From the NCBI GenBank assembly GCA_012510745.1, contig JAAZHK010000038.1, positions 1-8,423 of the forward strand: a stretch of 8,423 nucleotides of DNA, read 5' to 3'. The DNA is from Mycoplasmatota bacterium. Its GTDB lineage: Bacteria > Bacillota_I > Bacilli_A > RF39 > UBA660. Below are positions 1 through 6,449 of the stretch, one piece after another. The notes beneath the pieces were generated by a model. That model saw only the letters and a list, made by a program, of their open reading frames with translations, ran no database searches and was not told where the DNA came from. Position numbers and translations under genes: made by a program. The first letter of the stretch is position 1. Each line of letters opens with the position of its first letter.

Positions 1-2522
1 CTAGTATAATTAATCATCAATATATCATAATCACTTAATTTTATGTTACTGTCTACATTCCCGTTAGCAATAATACTATTATAAGTTATATCTTTTTCAA
101 ATATTTCTTTATAATATTCCTCACCTATATAAATATAATGAGATACATAATTATAAGTTATATCTGAAACATGCAAGATAAATAGTTCATTATCGCTATT
201 TCTAATACTAATACTATCCCCAATTTTAACTTTTAAATGATCTGCTAATTGTTTTGTTACAATTGCACCAGTTGCAGGAATGCTTATTTTTTTATTTGTA
301 ACTGTGCTTGTCAAATTAACATAATTATTAAAATTAATTACATCAGAAGGAGTTACCAAATAAACATCTTCAGTTTTATTATCAAAAGAAAAAGTATAAT
401 TATTTTGATTAATAAGTAAAGGATTTACGATTTCGTTTTCATAAAAAAGTTCTGTTAATATATTAGATATTTGATTAGTATCCTTTTTTAAAATATACAT
501 AGCGTCATATTTTATTATATTTTGATATTGTAATTTAGAATCAGTATTAATGCTATCATTTATACCCATACCGGCTATTAGTAAAGATGTACATCCCGAT
601 ACTCCTAGAATTGTCATTATAATTCTTTTTTTATATCTAAATAAATTTCTAATAGTTGTTTTTCCTATAAAACTTAATCTTCTCCATAAAAAATCAAATT
701 TTTCAATAAAGATCTTTTTACCTATTTTTGGTGGTTTTGGTCGAAGAAGCAAAGCAGGAACTGCTTTTAATTCTTTCATACAAGCTACTATTGTAACAAT
801 TGTCATTATAGCTAAAGTGATTAAAATTACTAATGAAAAAGGTAGCGAACTTACAACAGTTATTAATTTAGGAACATAATATCTAGCTAGAAAAACATTA
901 TAAATTACTTTAGGAATTATACTATAACCAATAGTTAAACCAATTTCTATACCAATAAAACCTGCTGTTAAAACATATATTAAATAACTAATTATAATAT
1001 TTGTTTTGCTAAATCCATTTGATTGTAGTATTCCCATTTCGGTTCTTTCTTCTTCTATTAATCTTGTTAAAGCATTTAATATCATTAATATAACAACTAT
1101 AATAAAAAATATAGGTAAGATCTTTGCTATTGCATCTACTTTTATAATATCTTCTTTATAACTTATATATCCACTATTATCTGTCCGATCTAATAAATAC
1201 CATACCGGTTTTTCTATTTTATTTAATTCTTCTTTAGCCTCTTTGATTTTGTGATTTGCTTCTGCTTTAGCTTGTTCTAATTCTTTGATTCCTTGTTCAT
1301 AAGAATTAAACCCTTTTTGGAGTTTTGTTGCTTCTTTTAGAATCTCCTTTTGAAAAAGATTATAACTATTTTCTAAAATACTTAATCCTTCATTTATTTT
1401 ATTTAAGTTGGTTTCTATTAATAAAAGATCATTATATTTTTTTTCTAAATCATTTATTTGATTATTTAAAAGATTATATTCATCACTATTTAATTCTAAT
1501 AAAGAAAGTTGTTCTTTTAAATTGCTTATTGTATTTGATAAATTCAAAATCAAATTACTTAAATCTTTTACCTCCAACCCCAAGCTGTTAAGATTATTTA
1601 AAATTAGAGTCTTGTTTTTATTTAATTCGTTTTTATTTGTTTCCAATTCTTTTAAAGTCTTATTTTTATTTGTTTCTAATTGTTGAACACCATTATCCAA
1701 TTTTATTTTTGTTTTTTCTAATTCTGCTAATGAACTATTGATTTTTTGATCCAACTCTTTTTTTATTTTTATAATCTCATCATTTGCTTCTTTTAATATT
1801 TCTTCATAACGAATTGTTTCACGAATTAATTTTAATTCCTCCAATTCGCTTCTTAAAGGAATAATTGTTTTCTCATAATCACTAAAATAAGAATTACTTT
1901 CTTTTGCATCTTTAGAAGTAATATATACTTCAGTATAATACTCAGATATAAAAGCTTCTTTATTTAAAAATACAAACGACATTAATTTTCCATTTCCAAC
2001 ATTGGAAATACCTTTTTCATCTCTAACATAAAGGACTGATTTTATTAATCCTACAACTTTACATTTTGAAACAGATAAAACTTCAGATAATTTATCGTTT
2101 TCGAATGTAATTATATCATTAAGTTTATACTTGTAAGCATCAGCTAAACACTCATCATTATTAATTGGCATTTTCCCTTTTATTAATACAACATTATTTA
2201 TTTCATCTTCAAGAGCGTGAACTTTTATTGAATTACCTTTATTAATAACATCAATAGAATATGAGGGAATAACCTTCTCTATATTACTTAAATTATTTAA
2301 AGAAACAATATCATCTGTTGTAAAACCATATGTACTAATAATTTTAAAATCCATCAAATTATTTTTATCATAATAATTATCAGCTGTATAAAGCATACTT
2401 GCTGTTGATTCTCTTAATCCCATAAAAACACTTATTCCTAGAGCAATAATTAGCATAATAGAAAGAAATCTACCAATTGATTTTCTAATTTTTTTAAAAG
2501 TGTTTTTTAATAATAATTTCAT
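1..2522 (-). CDS. FtsX/MacB-type ABC transporter permease with long extracellular coiled coil (C-terminus off window)
   Basis: Reading leftwards from ATG at 2522-2520, the frame stays open for 840 codons to the window edge, so the C-terminus is missing. Residues about 12-35 form a membrane anchor, followed by an extracellular domain. Residues about 214-437 are almost entirely Leu/Glu/Lys/Asn heptad-like sequence, a predicted long coiled coil. At about 439 comes PVWYLLDR, then an FtsX domain with membrane segments near 465-487, 507-530 and 555-580, including RLIEEERTEMGILQSNGFSK, typical of FtsX permeases. A fifth membrane segment (about 633-655) opens a second extracellular domain that is cut by the edge. 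Known Firmicutes relatives of this shape are about 1,000 residues or more, so a last set of membrane segments should lie outside. Its start overlaps the stop of the ATPase gene (TAATG), so the two form one transporter. Substrate unknown; FtsX-type systems often act on lipoproteins, antimicrobial peptides or cell-wall hydrolases rather than small solutes. Confidence 0.9.
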   Translation of the reverse strand, partial: MKLLLKNTFKKIRKSIGRFLSIMLIIALGISVFMGLRESTASMLYTADNYYDKNNLMDFKIISTYGFTTDDIVSLNNLSNIEKVIPSYSIDVINKGNSIKVHALEDEINNVVLIKGKMPINNDECLADAYKYKLNDIITFENDKLSEVLSVSKCKVVGLIKSVLYVRDEKGISNVGNGKLMSFVFLNKEAFISEYYTEVYITSKDAKESNSYFSDYEKTIIPLRSELEELKLIRETIRYEEILKEANDEIIKIKKELDQKINSSLAELEKTKIKLDNGVQQLETNKNKTLKELETNKNELNKNKTLILNNLNSLGLEVKDLSNLILNLSNTISNLKEQLSLLELNSDEYNLLNNQINDLEKKYNDLLLIETNLNKINEGLSILENSYNLFQKEILKEATKLQKGFNSYEQGIKELEQAKAEANHKIKEAKEELNKIEKPVWYLLDRTDNSGYISYKEDIIKVDAIAKILPIFFIIVVILMILNALTRLIEEERTEMGILQSNGFSKTNIIISYLIYVLTAGFIGIEIGLTIGYSIIPKVIYNVFLARYYVPKLITVVSSLPFSLVILITLAIMTIVTIVACMKELKAVPALLLRPKPPKIGKKIFIEKFDFLWRRLSFIGKTTIRNLFRYKKRIIMTILGVSGCTSLLIAGMGINDSINTDSKLQYQNIIKYDAMYILKKDTNQISNILTELFYENEIVNPLLINQNNYTFSFDNKTEDVYLVTPSDVINFNNYVNLTSTVTNKKISIPATGAIVTKQLADHLKVKIGDSISIRNSDNELFILHVSDITYNYVSHYIYIGEEYYKEIFEKDITYNSIIANGNVDSNIKLSDYDILMINYT
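1630..1680 (-). repeat. 33-bp-period (11-residue) near repeat in the permease coiled coil
   Basis: An 18-base block (plus-strand tttttatttgtttc-C/T-aat) occurs at 1630-1647 and again at 1663-1680, exactly 33 bases apart. In the protein it gives LETNKNKTLKE followed by LETNKNELNKN, an 11-residue unit, and NKNKT recurs just after. A hendecad period fits a coiled coil and suggests growth by small tandem duplication. Confidence 0.6.
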
Positions 2523-3220
2523 TACCAATTAATCTCCTTTATTTCTAAAGGATGATCATTAATTACAACCTCATCAACAGTTCCATTTTTCATTTTGATT
2601 ACTCTGTCAGCAATACCTGCAATAACTGAATTATGAGTTATAATTACAACTGTCATCCCATATTCCTTGCAAGTTTTTTGAAGCACCTCTAAAACCCTTT
2701 GACCTGTTTTAGAATCTAGGGCTCCTGTTGGTTCATCACATAAAAGTAATTTCGGTTTTTTAGCCAAGGCTCTTGCTATAGCAACTCTTTGCTGTTCACC
2801 TCCCGATAATTGCGATGGAAAGTTTTTCATTCTATCTTTTAAACCGACACTAGCAAGAACTTCCTTAGCTGGTAATGTATCTTTACAAATTTGATTGGTT
2901 AATTCAATATTTTCAAGAGTAGTTAAATTTTGAACCAAATTATAAAATTGAAAAACAAATCCAATATCGTTTCTTCTGTACTTAGTTAACTCATAATTTG
3001 AATATTGCGAAATTTCTTCTCCATCAACTACAACTTTTCCAGAGTCACATTTATCCATTCCGCCTAAAATATTTAATACTGTTGTTTTACCCGCTCCTGA
3101 TGGTCCTAATACAACTGCAAGTTCCCCTTTTTCAATACCAAAAGAGACTTTATCAGCAGCAACAATTGTTATATCACCCATAGTATATGATTTTTTAACT
3201 TCGTTTAATTCTATATACAT
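2522..3220 (-). CDS. ABC transporter ATP-binding protein, LolD/MacB/FtsE type
   Basis: A 232-residue ABC ATPase, the usual length for the family. Walker A is GPSGAGKTT (39-47), the Q-loop Gln is at 91 (VFQFYNLV), the signature [15 protein letters not shown] starts at 138, Walker B is [12 protein letters not shown] (158-169) and the H-loop His is 196 (IITHN). The DEPTGALDS and FQFYNL wording is that of the MacB/LolD/FtsE branch, which pairs with FtsX-fold permeases and uses ATP for mechanical work across the membrane. The adjoining gene is exactly such a permease, and the overlap TAATG makes an operon. The start is supported by AAAGGAG a few bases upstream, with a good promoter above it. All catalytic motifs are intact. 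Substrate cannot be told from the sequence. Confidence 0.95.
   Translation of the reverse strand: MYIELNEVKKSYTMGDITIVAADKVSFGIEKGELAVVLGPSGAGKTTVLNILGGMDKCDSGKVVVDGEEISQYSNYELTKYRRNDIGFVFQFYNLVQNLTTLENIELTNQICKDTLPAKEVLASVGLKDRMKNFPSQLSGGEQQRVAIARALAKKPKLLLCDEPTGALDSKTGQRVLEVLQKTCKEYGMTVVIITHNSVIAGIADRVIKMKNGTVDEVVINDHPLEIKEINW
2534..2551 (-). promoter_or_regulatory. Shine-Dalgarno site of the permease gene within a GAAA-loop hairpin
   Basis: On the minus strand CCTTTA-GAAA-TAAAGG gives a perfect 6-bp stem with a GNRA-type GAAA loop. Its 3' arm is most of AAAGGAG, the Shine-Dalgarno site about 11 bases before the permease ATG at 2522. The stem lies inside the last codons of the ATPase gene, so ribosomes finishing the ATPase would open it. 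The structure is read from sequence; the coupling role is inference. Confidence 0.55.
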
Positions 3221-3273
3221 TTTCGCTTCTCCTTTATAATATATTGTTAGATAGCTATTCTTTTATTTATTAT

Positions 3274-3301
3274 ATCATATTTTAACATCGAAATATGTCA
3301 A
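3274..3301 (-). promoter_or_regulatory. Promoter of the FtsX-type ABC operon
   Basis: On the minus strand a perfect -35 TTGACA (3301-3296) is followed by a 16-base spacer and -10 TATGAT (3279-3274). Transcription would start near 3267, giving a leader of about 47 bases with AAAGGAG before the ATG at 3220. Sigma-A-type housekeeping promoter by consensus match. Confidence 0.65.
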
Positions 3302-3420
3302 TCGTTTTAATTTAAAAAACAATATTTATTTTATTTCAAATTATATATTAAGATATTTTTAGAATTATCTAAACTTATTTAACAAACTTTTAATGAAATA
3401 TGGAAATAATTTATACGTTA

Positions 3421-3429
3421 TGCTATAAT
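3421..3429 (+). promoter_or_regulatory. Extended -10 promoter of the beta-helix acyltransferase gene
   Basis: TGCTATAAT is a perfect extended -10 (TGn plus TATAAT). No good -35 is seen 17 bases upstream, which extended -10 promoters tolerate. It would give a leader of about 95 bases before the ATG at 3533, longer than usual and containing an inverted repeat. Confidence 0.5.
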
Positions 3430-3481
3430 AATTTACACATTAAAAAGTTGCATTTTAGAAATTTAAAATTAAAACACTTTA

Positions 3482-3499
3482 TATTTCAAAACTGAAATA
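3482..3499 (+). repeat. 7-bp inverted repeat in the leader of the acyltransferase gene
   Basis: TATTTCA-AAAC-TGAAATA is a perfect 7-bp palindrome with a 4-base gap, about 20 bases before the AAGGAG Shine-Dalgarno site. It could be a repressor site or a weak leader hairpin. In such AT-rich DNA, chance is also possible. Confidence 0.35.
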
Positions 3500-3532
3500 A
3501 AGAGAGGGATTTAATTTTTAAAAGGAGAAAAA

Positions 3533-4216
3533 ATGGATGAACTTAAAACTAACAATTTATTTAATTTAGAAGAGACTTTACCAAAGGAACTTCTTGAAAA
3601 GTTTGATTACCCTTTTGAAGCTTTAAAAGATATAGAATCCTATATATATGAATTAATCGAAAAACTATCACGTAATGAATATTTGATTAATGGAAATATT
3701 GCTTTTTCTAAAAGCACAGTTATTCACCCTAGTGCAGTTATTAAAGGTCCTACTATTATTGGATCTCAAACTGAGATTAGACCTAATGCTTATATTAGAG
3801 AAAATGTAATTATTGGTAATTCATGTGTAATTGGTAACTCGTGCGAATTTAAAAACTCAATTATCTTTAATGAAGCACAGATTCCTCATTTTAATTATGT
3901 GGGAGATTCAATAATTGGTTATAATTCGCATTTAGGAGCAGGAGTTATCACATCTAATTTAAAATCTGATAAATCTACGGTAACCATTTCATATAAAGGA
4001 GAAAAAATTATTACAAATCTACGTAAAATGGGCGCAATAATTGGTGATTATACTGAAGTTGGTTGTAATTCAGTATTAAATCCTGGTACTATAATTGGTA
4101 AAAATAGTAATATTTATCCTTTATCTTCAGTAAGGGGTTTTGTACCAGAAAATAGTATATATAAAAACGAAAATAAGATTATTCAAAAAATGAAAATTAT
4201 TCATAAGTCAAATTAA
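3533..4216 (+). CDS. GlmU C-terminal-like left-handed beta-helix acyltransferase family protein
   Basis: A 227-residue protein with no nucleotidyltransferase (pyrophosphorylase) domain. Residues 1-55 look helical; from about 56 to 205 hexapeptide repeats (IGNSCVIGNSCEF, IIGDYTEVGCNSV, GTIIGKNSNIYPL) form a left-handed beta-helix. PHFNYVGDSIIG (118-129) and LGAGVITSN (134-142) match the acetyltransferase core of GlmU, with His119 at the place of its catalytic His and Tyr122 and Lys147 also conserved. GlmU makes UDP-GlcNAc for cell-wall sugars. The family this protein resembles is often annotated as UDP-N-acetylglucosamine pyrophosphorylase, which is misleading because that domain is absent. 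Sugar-phosphate or nucleotide-sugar acylation in the cytosol is likely, exact substrate unknown. The start is fixed by AAGGAG about 8 bases upstream. It is a lone gene ending in a strong terminator. Confidence 0.85.
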   Translation: MDELKTNNLFNLEETLPKELLEKFDYPFEALKDIESYIYELIEKLSRNEYLINGNIAFSKSTVIHPSAVIKGPTIIGSQTEIRPNAYIRENVIIGNSCVIGNSCEFKNSIIFNEAQIPHFNYVGDSIIGYNSHLGAGVITSNLKSDKSTVTISYKGEKIITNLRKMGAIIGDYTEVGCNSVLNPGTIIGKNSNIYPLSSVRGFVPENSIYKNENKIIQKMKIIHKSN

Positions 4217-4218
4217 CT

Positions 4219-4258
4219 AAAAACAAGCCCTTGCTTTTCATAGCATTGGCTTGTTTTT
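4219..4258. terminator. Bidirectional intrinsic terminator between converging genes
   Basis: AAAAACAAGCC (4219-4229) pairs perfectly with GGCTTGTTTTT (4248-4258) around an 18-base loop region. Read rightwards it ends in a T-run directly after the acyltransferase stop; read leftwards it also ends in a T-run after the serpin stop at 4274. It therefore serves both sides. Confidence 0.9.
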
Positions 4259-4273
4259 AATTCATAGATTTTA

Positions 4274-4837
4274 TTAGTCGATGGTATAAACTGGTTTTTG
4301 GCTCAATGTTGGTTCATAAACAGTCCCGATGAACCATACTTCACCACTTTCTTTATCTCTAATTATATATAAATATGGATTGTTAAAAGTTAAGTTAATT
4401 TCAACAATTGGAATTTCATACTTATAATCAAACATGCAATTTCCATCACCTGCTCCTCCAGCAGACGTTGCTGCAGATGCTTTAATTCCCTCATTAGAAA
4501 ATTCAATGTTTGCTTTATGTAACGCAGAATTAATAACTGCATTAGGAGCGTCAACAATCTTCGAAAGATTGGCTTTTTCTGAAGAGAAAACATCCTTAAC
4601 ACCTAATTTTTTCAAGTTTTCTTTTAAATCTAAATCGTAAGCACATTTGAATAATGGTATTCCACCAGTAATTTTATAAACACTTCCTTTTTCAAAATTA
4701 TCTAGTTTAATCGATTTTGTTTTCATTATTGTTTCATTTAAATCTTTAGCATTTATAGTTTTAACATATTCACTTAAAGTTATATCTTTAGGCATTATTC
4801 CAATATATTCTAAAGTTGTACCATTATATTTTTTTAA
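4274..4837 (-). pseudogene. Serpin, C-terminal half only (5' half lost at the IS junction)
   Basis: The longest ATG-started frame here is 173 residues (ATG at 4795), but serpin-like sequence continues 14 codons upstream (LKKYNGTTLEYIGI before MPKDI) to an in-frame TGA at 4838-4840. Serpins are protease inhibitors of about 370-400 residues that trap proteases through a reactive-centre loop. Seen here are GGIPLFKCAYDLDLKENLKKLGV (44-66), SALHKANIEFSNEGIKASAAT (about 90-110, with the hinge NEGIKASAAT), a glycine-rich loop, and the closing signature FNNPYLYIIRD plus GEVWFIGTVYEP. The N-terminal half of the fold, which includes helices needed for inhibition, is absent. The ATG at 4795 has no Shine-Dalgarno site. 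The remnant abuts the IS just downstream of the transposase stop, and the lost half is not on the far side of the IS. A functional short protein is unlikely. Confidence 0.85.
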
Positions 4838-4853
4838 TCAACCCACGCAGTTC

Positions 4854-6206
4854 TTATATTGTATTTAATAATTTATTTCTATAATCTACTGGACTTGATT
4901 TTAGTTTTGTTACAATTCTAACTTCATTGTAATATTTTATATACTCGTGAATACCTTCTATTAAATCTTTTGAATTTTCATATTCACCTTCTTTATTATA
5001 CCACATTTCACTTTTCATTCTTCCAAAGAAGTTTTCTGTAGGAGAATTGTCTAAGCAATTACCTTTACGGCTCATTGATTGAATTATACCTAATTCTTCT
5101 AACTTATCGATATATCTTGAATTTTGATATTGCACACCTTGATCTGATTGTAATTTTAATCCCTTTATTTTTTCTTTATGTATATTTTCTAATTTATCTA
5201 ACATGCTTATTACTTTTACTACTTTGGCATCTATTCCTACTTCATATGATAATACTTCCCTAGAATTGAAATCTATTATTGGTGACAGATAAACCCTTTC
5301 TTCTTTTATACTAAACATTGTTACATCTGTTCCAGCTTTTTCATAGGGCTTTGTTGTTTTAAAATCCTGATTCAAAACATTTTCTACAACACCACCTAAA
5401 TCACCCTCATATGAATTATAATATTTAGGTTTATTCTGTTTAGTATATTGTTTCTTTCTCATTATTTCTAACACTTTATTTTTACCAATTATATACCCTT
5501 CATTTTTAAGTTCAATATATATTCTTTGATATCCAATTCTTTTTTTATGCTTTTTTAAATATAAATAATCTATTCTTGCTTCTATTTCTTCATAATTGTT
5601 TACCTTATTTTGTTTTGCTTTTATTTGATAATAATATACAGATTTTGGTATGTTTGTTATTTCTAGAAGAACTTTTAAATCATATTTTGTCCTTAGCTCT
5701 CTAACAACTTCTACCTTTTCTTTTGTTGTTAGGTCTTCTAGTTTTTCTGCTAAGGACTGAGATTTTTTTAAGTATTCTATCTCTGCCTTTAATCTTTCAT
5801 TTTCATCACTCAATTTTTTATTAATTGTTTTTTTATATCTTTCATCTTCATTTAAATAACTCTTTCTTGGATACGTATCTTGAATCCTTTGTTCTCCTTC
5901 ATTTTTATATAACTTTATCCAATCTCCAAGTATTGCTGGTTCAGTTAAACCTAAATCTACTGCAACACTTCTTATTGATTCACCATTTTGAACTCTACTT
6001 ATAGCAAGTAATTTGGTATCTCTTCTATATATCCTGGATTCTCTTTCAATAAAGATTTCTTTTCCATGTCTTTTATATAGATTGATCCAATATTTTAATT
6101 TACTTGTGTCTGTATAATTATATCTTTCGCATATGTGTGAAAGTGATTTACCATCATTTAAATGTTCTAAACACATTTGTAGTTTTTCTTTGTTTGTTAA
6201 TTTCAT
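4854..6206 (-). CDS. IS3-family transposase, OrfA and OrfB in a single frame
   Basis: A 450-residue DDE transposase. The open frame extends upstream to an ATG at 6293, but that codon lies outside the IS tip; the ATG at 6206 has GGGAG about 9 bases before it and is chosen. Two helix-turn-helix motifs (about 17-46 and 76-105) bind the element ends, a leucine-zipper-like coiled coil (about 131-158) follows, then a linker helical domain (about 200-255) and an integrase core (about 285-400). Catalytic residues are Asp294 (GTDVT), Asp355 (LQSDQGVQY) and Glu391 (SPTENFFGRMKSE), with the DD-35-E spacing typical of IS3. Most relatives make OrfA and OrfAB by a -1 frameshift; here both are in one frame, with an A7 run at the junction. 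It appears catalytically intact, although one IS end was not found. Confidence 0.92.
   Translation of the reverse strand: MKLTNKEKLQMCLEHLNDGKSLSHICERYNYTDTSKLKYWINLYKRHGKEIFIERESRIYRRDTKLLAISRVQNGESIRSVAVDLGLTEPAILGDWIKLYKNEGEQRIQDTYPRKSYLNEDERYKKTINKKLSDENERLKAEIEYLKKSQSLAEKLEDLTTKEKVEVVRELRTKYDLKVLLEITNIPKSVYYYQIKAKQNKVNNYEEIEARIDYLYLKKHKKRIGYQRIYIELKNEGYIIGKNKVLEIMRKKQYTKQNKPKYYNSYEGDLGGVVENVLNQDFKTTKPYEKAGTDVTMFSIKEERVYLSPIIDFNSREVLSYEVGIDAKVVKVISMLDKLENIHKEKIKGLKLQSDQGVQYQNSRYIDKLEELGIIQSMSRKGNCLDNSPTENFFGRMKSEMWYNKEGEYENSKDLIEGIHEYIKYYNEVRIVTKLKSSPVDYRNKLLNTI
5763..5769 (-). promoter_or_regulatory. A7 slippery run at the OrfA/OrfB boundary of the transposase
   Basis: On the minus strand seven As encode part of Leu-Lys-Lys at residues 146-148, at the end of the leucine zipper. 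This is where IS150-group elements carry their A-rich frameshift signal. Here frame 0 is the full-length frame; a -1 slip would end about 20 codons later, giving an OrfA-sized product. Role inferred. Confidence 0.4.
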
Positions 6207-6235
6207 TAAAAAACAGCTCCCTTTTCGTTTTTCAG

Positions 6236-6258
6236 AAGTTATATTTATTATATAACTT
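6236..6258 (-). repeat. 8-bp inverted repeat in the IS leader
   Basis: AAGTTATA (6236-6243) and TATAACTT (6251-6258) are perfect inverted copies around a 7-base gap. They lie between the IS tip and the transposase ATG and include a TATAAT-like -10 (6252-6247). This could be the element's own promoter/operator, or a leader hairpin limiting transposase expression from outside transcripts, as known for other IS elements. Confidence 0.4.
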
Positions 6259-6261
6259 TTT

Positions 6262-6285
6262 GTCCAACTTTTGGAAGCCATTTCA
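6262..6285 (-). repeat. Upstream terminal inverted repeat (IRL) of the IS
   Basis: Reading inwards on the minus strand, TG at the tip and CCAAAAGTTGGAC about 10 bases in resemble IS150-group ends, which begin TG and carry a CCnAAAAGTTGGAC-like core. No matching right end was found, so the boundary is provisional. Confidence 0.5.
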
Positions 6286-6449
6286 GATATCATTGGAGCG
6301 TGTCAGCTACAAGTTACGAACTGGTTCTCTTAACTAATATTATTATATATGATATTTAAATATATTTCAATTATTTTTAAGTCTTATTTATAAAAAGGAC
6401 TATATTTACTACATTCCCTGATACAAATTGTAATTTCTAGGTACAATTA

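Larger units (their letters stand above)
3221..3532. other. Divergent intergenic region
   Basis: This 312-base AT-rich stretch lies between two diverging genes. It holds a leftward promoter for the ABC operon, a rightward extended -10 for the beta-helix gene, an inverted repeat in the leader of the latter and both Shine-Dalgarno sites. I see no further gene or structured RNA in it. Confidence 0.8.
4841..6285 (-). mobile_element. IS3-family (IS150-group-like) insertion sequence
   Basis: About 1.44 kb carrying one transposase gene. The upstream tip is taken as the TG at 6285-6284 (minus strand), which starts a sequence TGAAATGGCTTCCAAAAG followed by TTGGAC, similar to the tips of IS150-type elements. 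A matching inverted repeat should lie within about 50 bases after the transposase stop (4854) but I do not find it; the downstream limit is set only by where serpin coding sequence resumes. The element may have lost that end. Confidence 0.7.

Noticed and set aside
550..879. Open frame of 109 codons on the plus strand
   Set aside because: It lies opposite the well-supported FtsX permease frame, has no Shine-Dalgarno site and is low-complexity Ile/Lys-rich sequence. The same holds for the plus-strand frame at 1325-1591.
4809..4823. CTAAAGTTGTACC, resembling the CCAAAAGTTGGAC core of the IS end, as a possible right inverted repeat
   Set aside because: It sits at a believable distance from the transposase stop, but it also encodes serpin-like sequence (NGTTLEYIG) continuous with the downstream serpin frame, and the match fades after 14 bases with no terminal CA. 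Chance similarity is likelier.
4838..4840. In-frame TGA in the serpin read as Trp (Mycoplasma-type code)
   Set aside because: All Trp codons in the intact genes are TGG and no intact frame contains TGA. The TGA coincides with the IS junction, so it is better read as a stop at a breakpoint.
6286..6335. GC-richer patch with CAGTTCGTAA and ACGCTCCA on the minus strand, suggesting a tRNA or tmRNA 3' end
   Set aside because: The T-arm would have a mismatch, the spacing to the acceptor strand is wrong and no matching 5' acceptor, D-arm or anticodon arm is found upstream.
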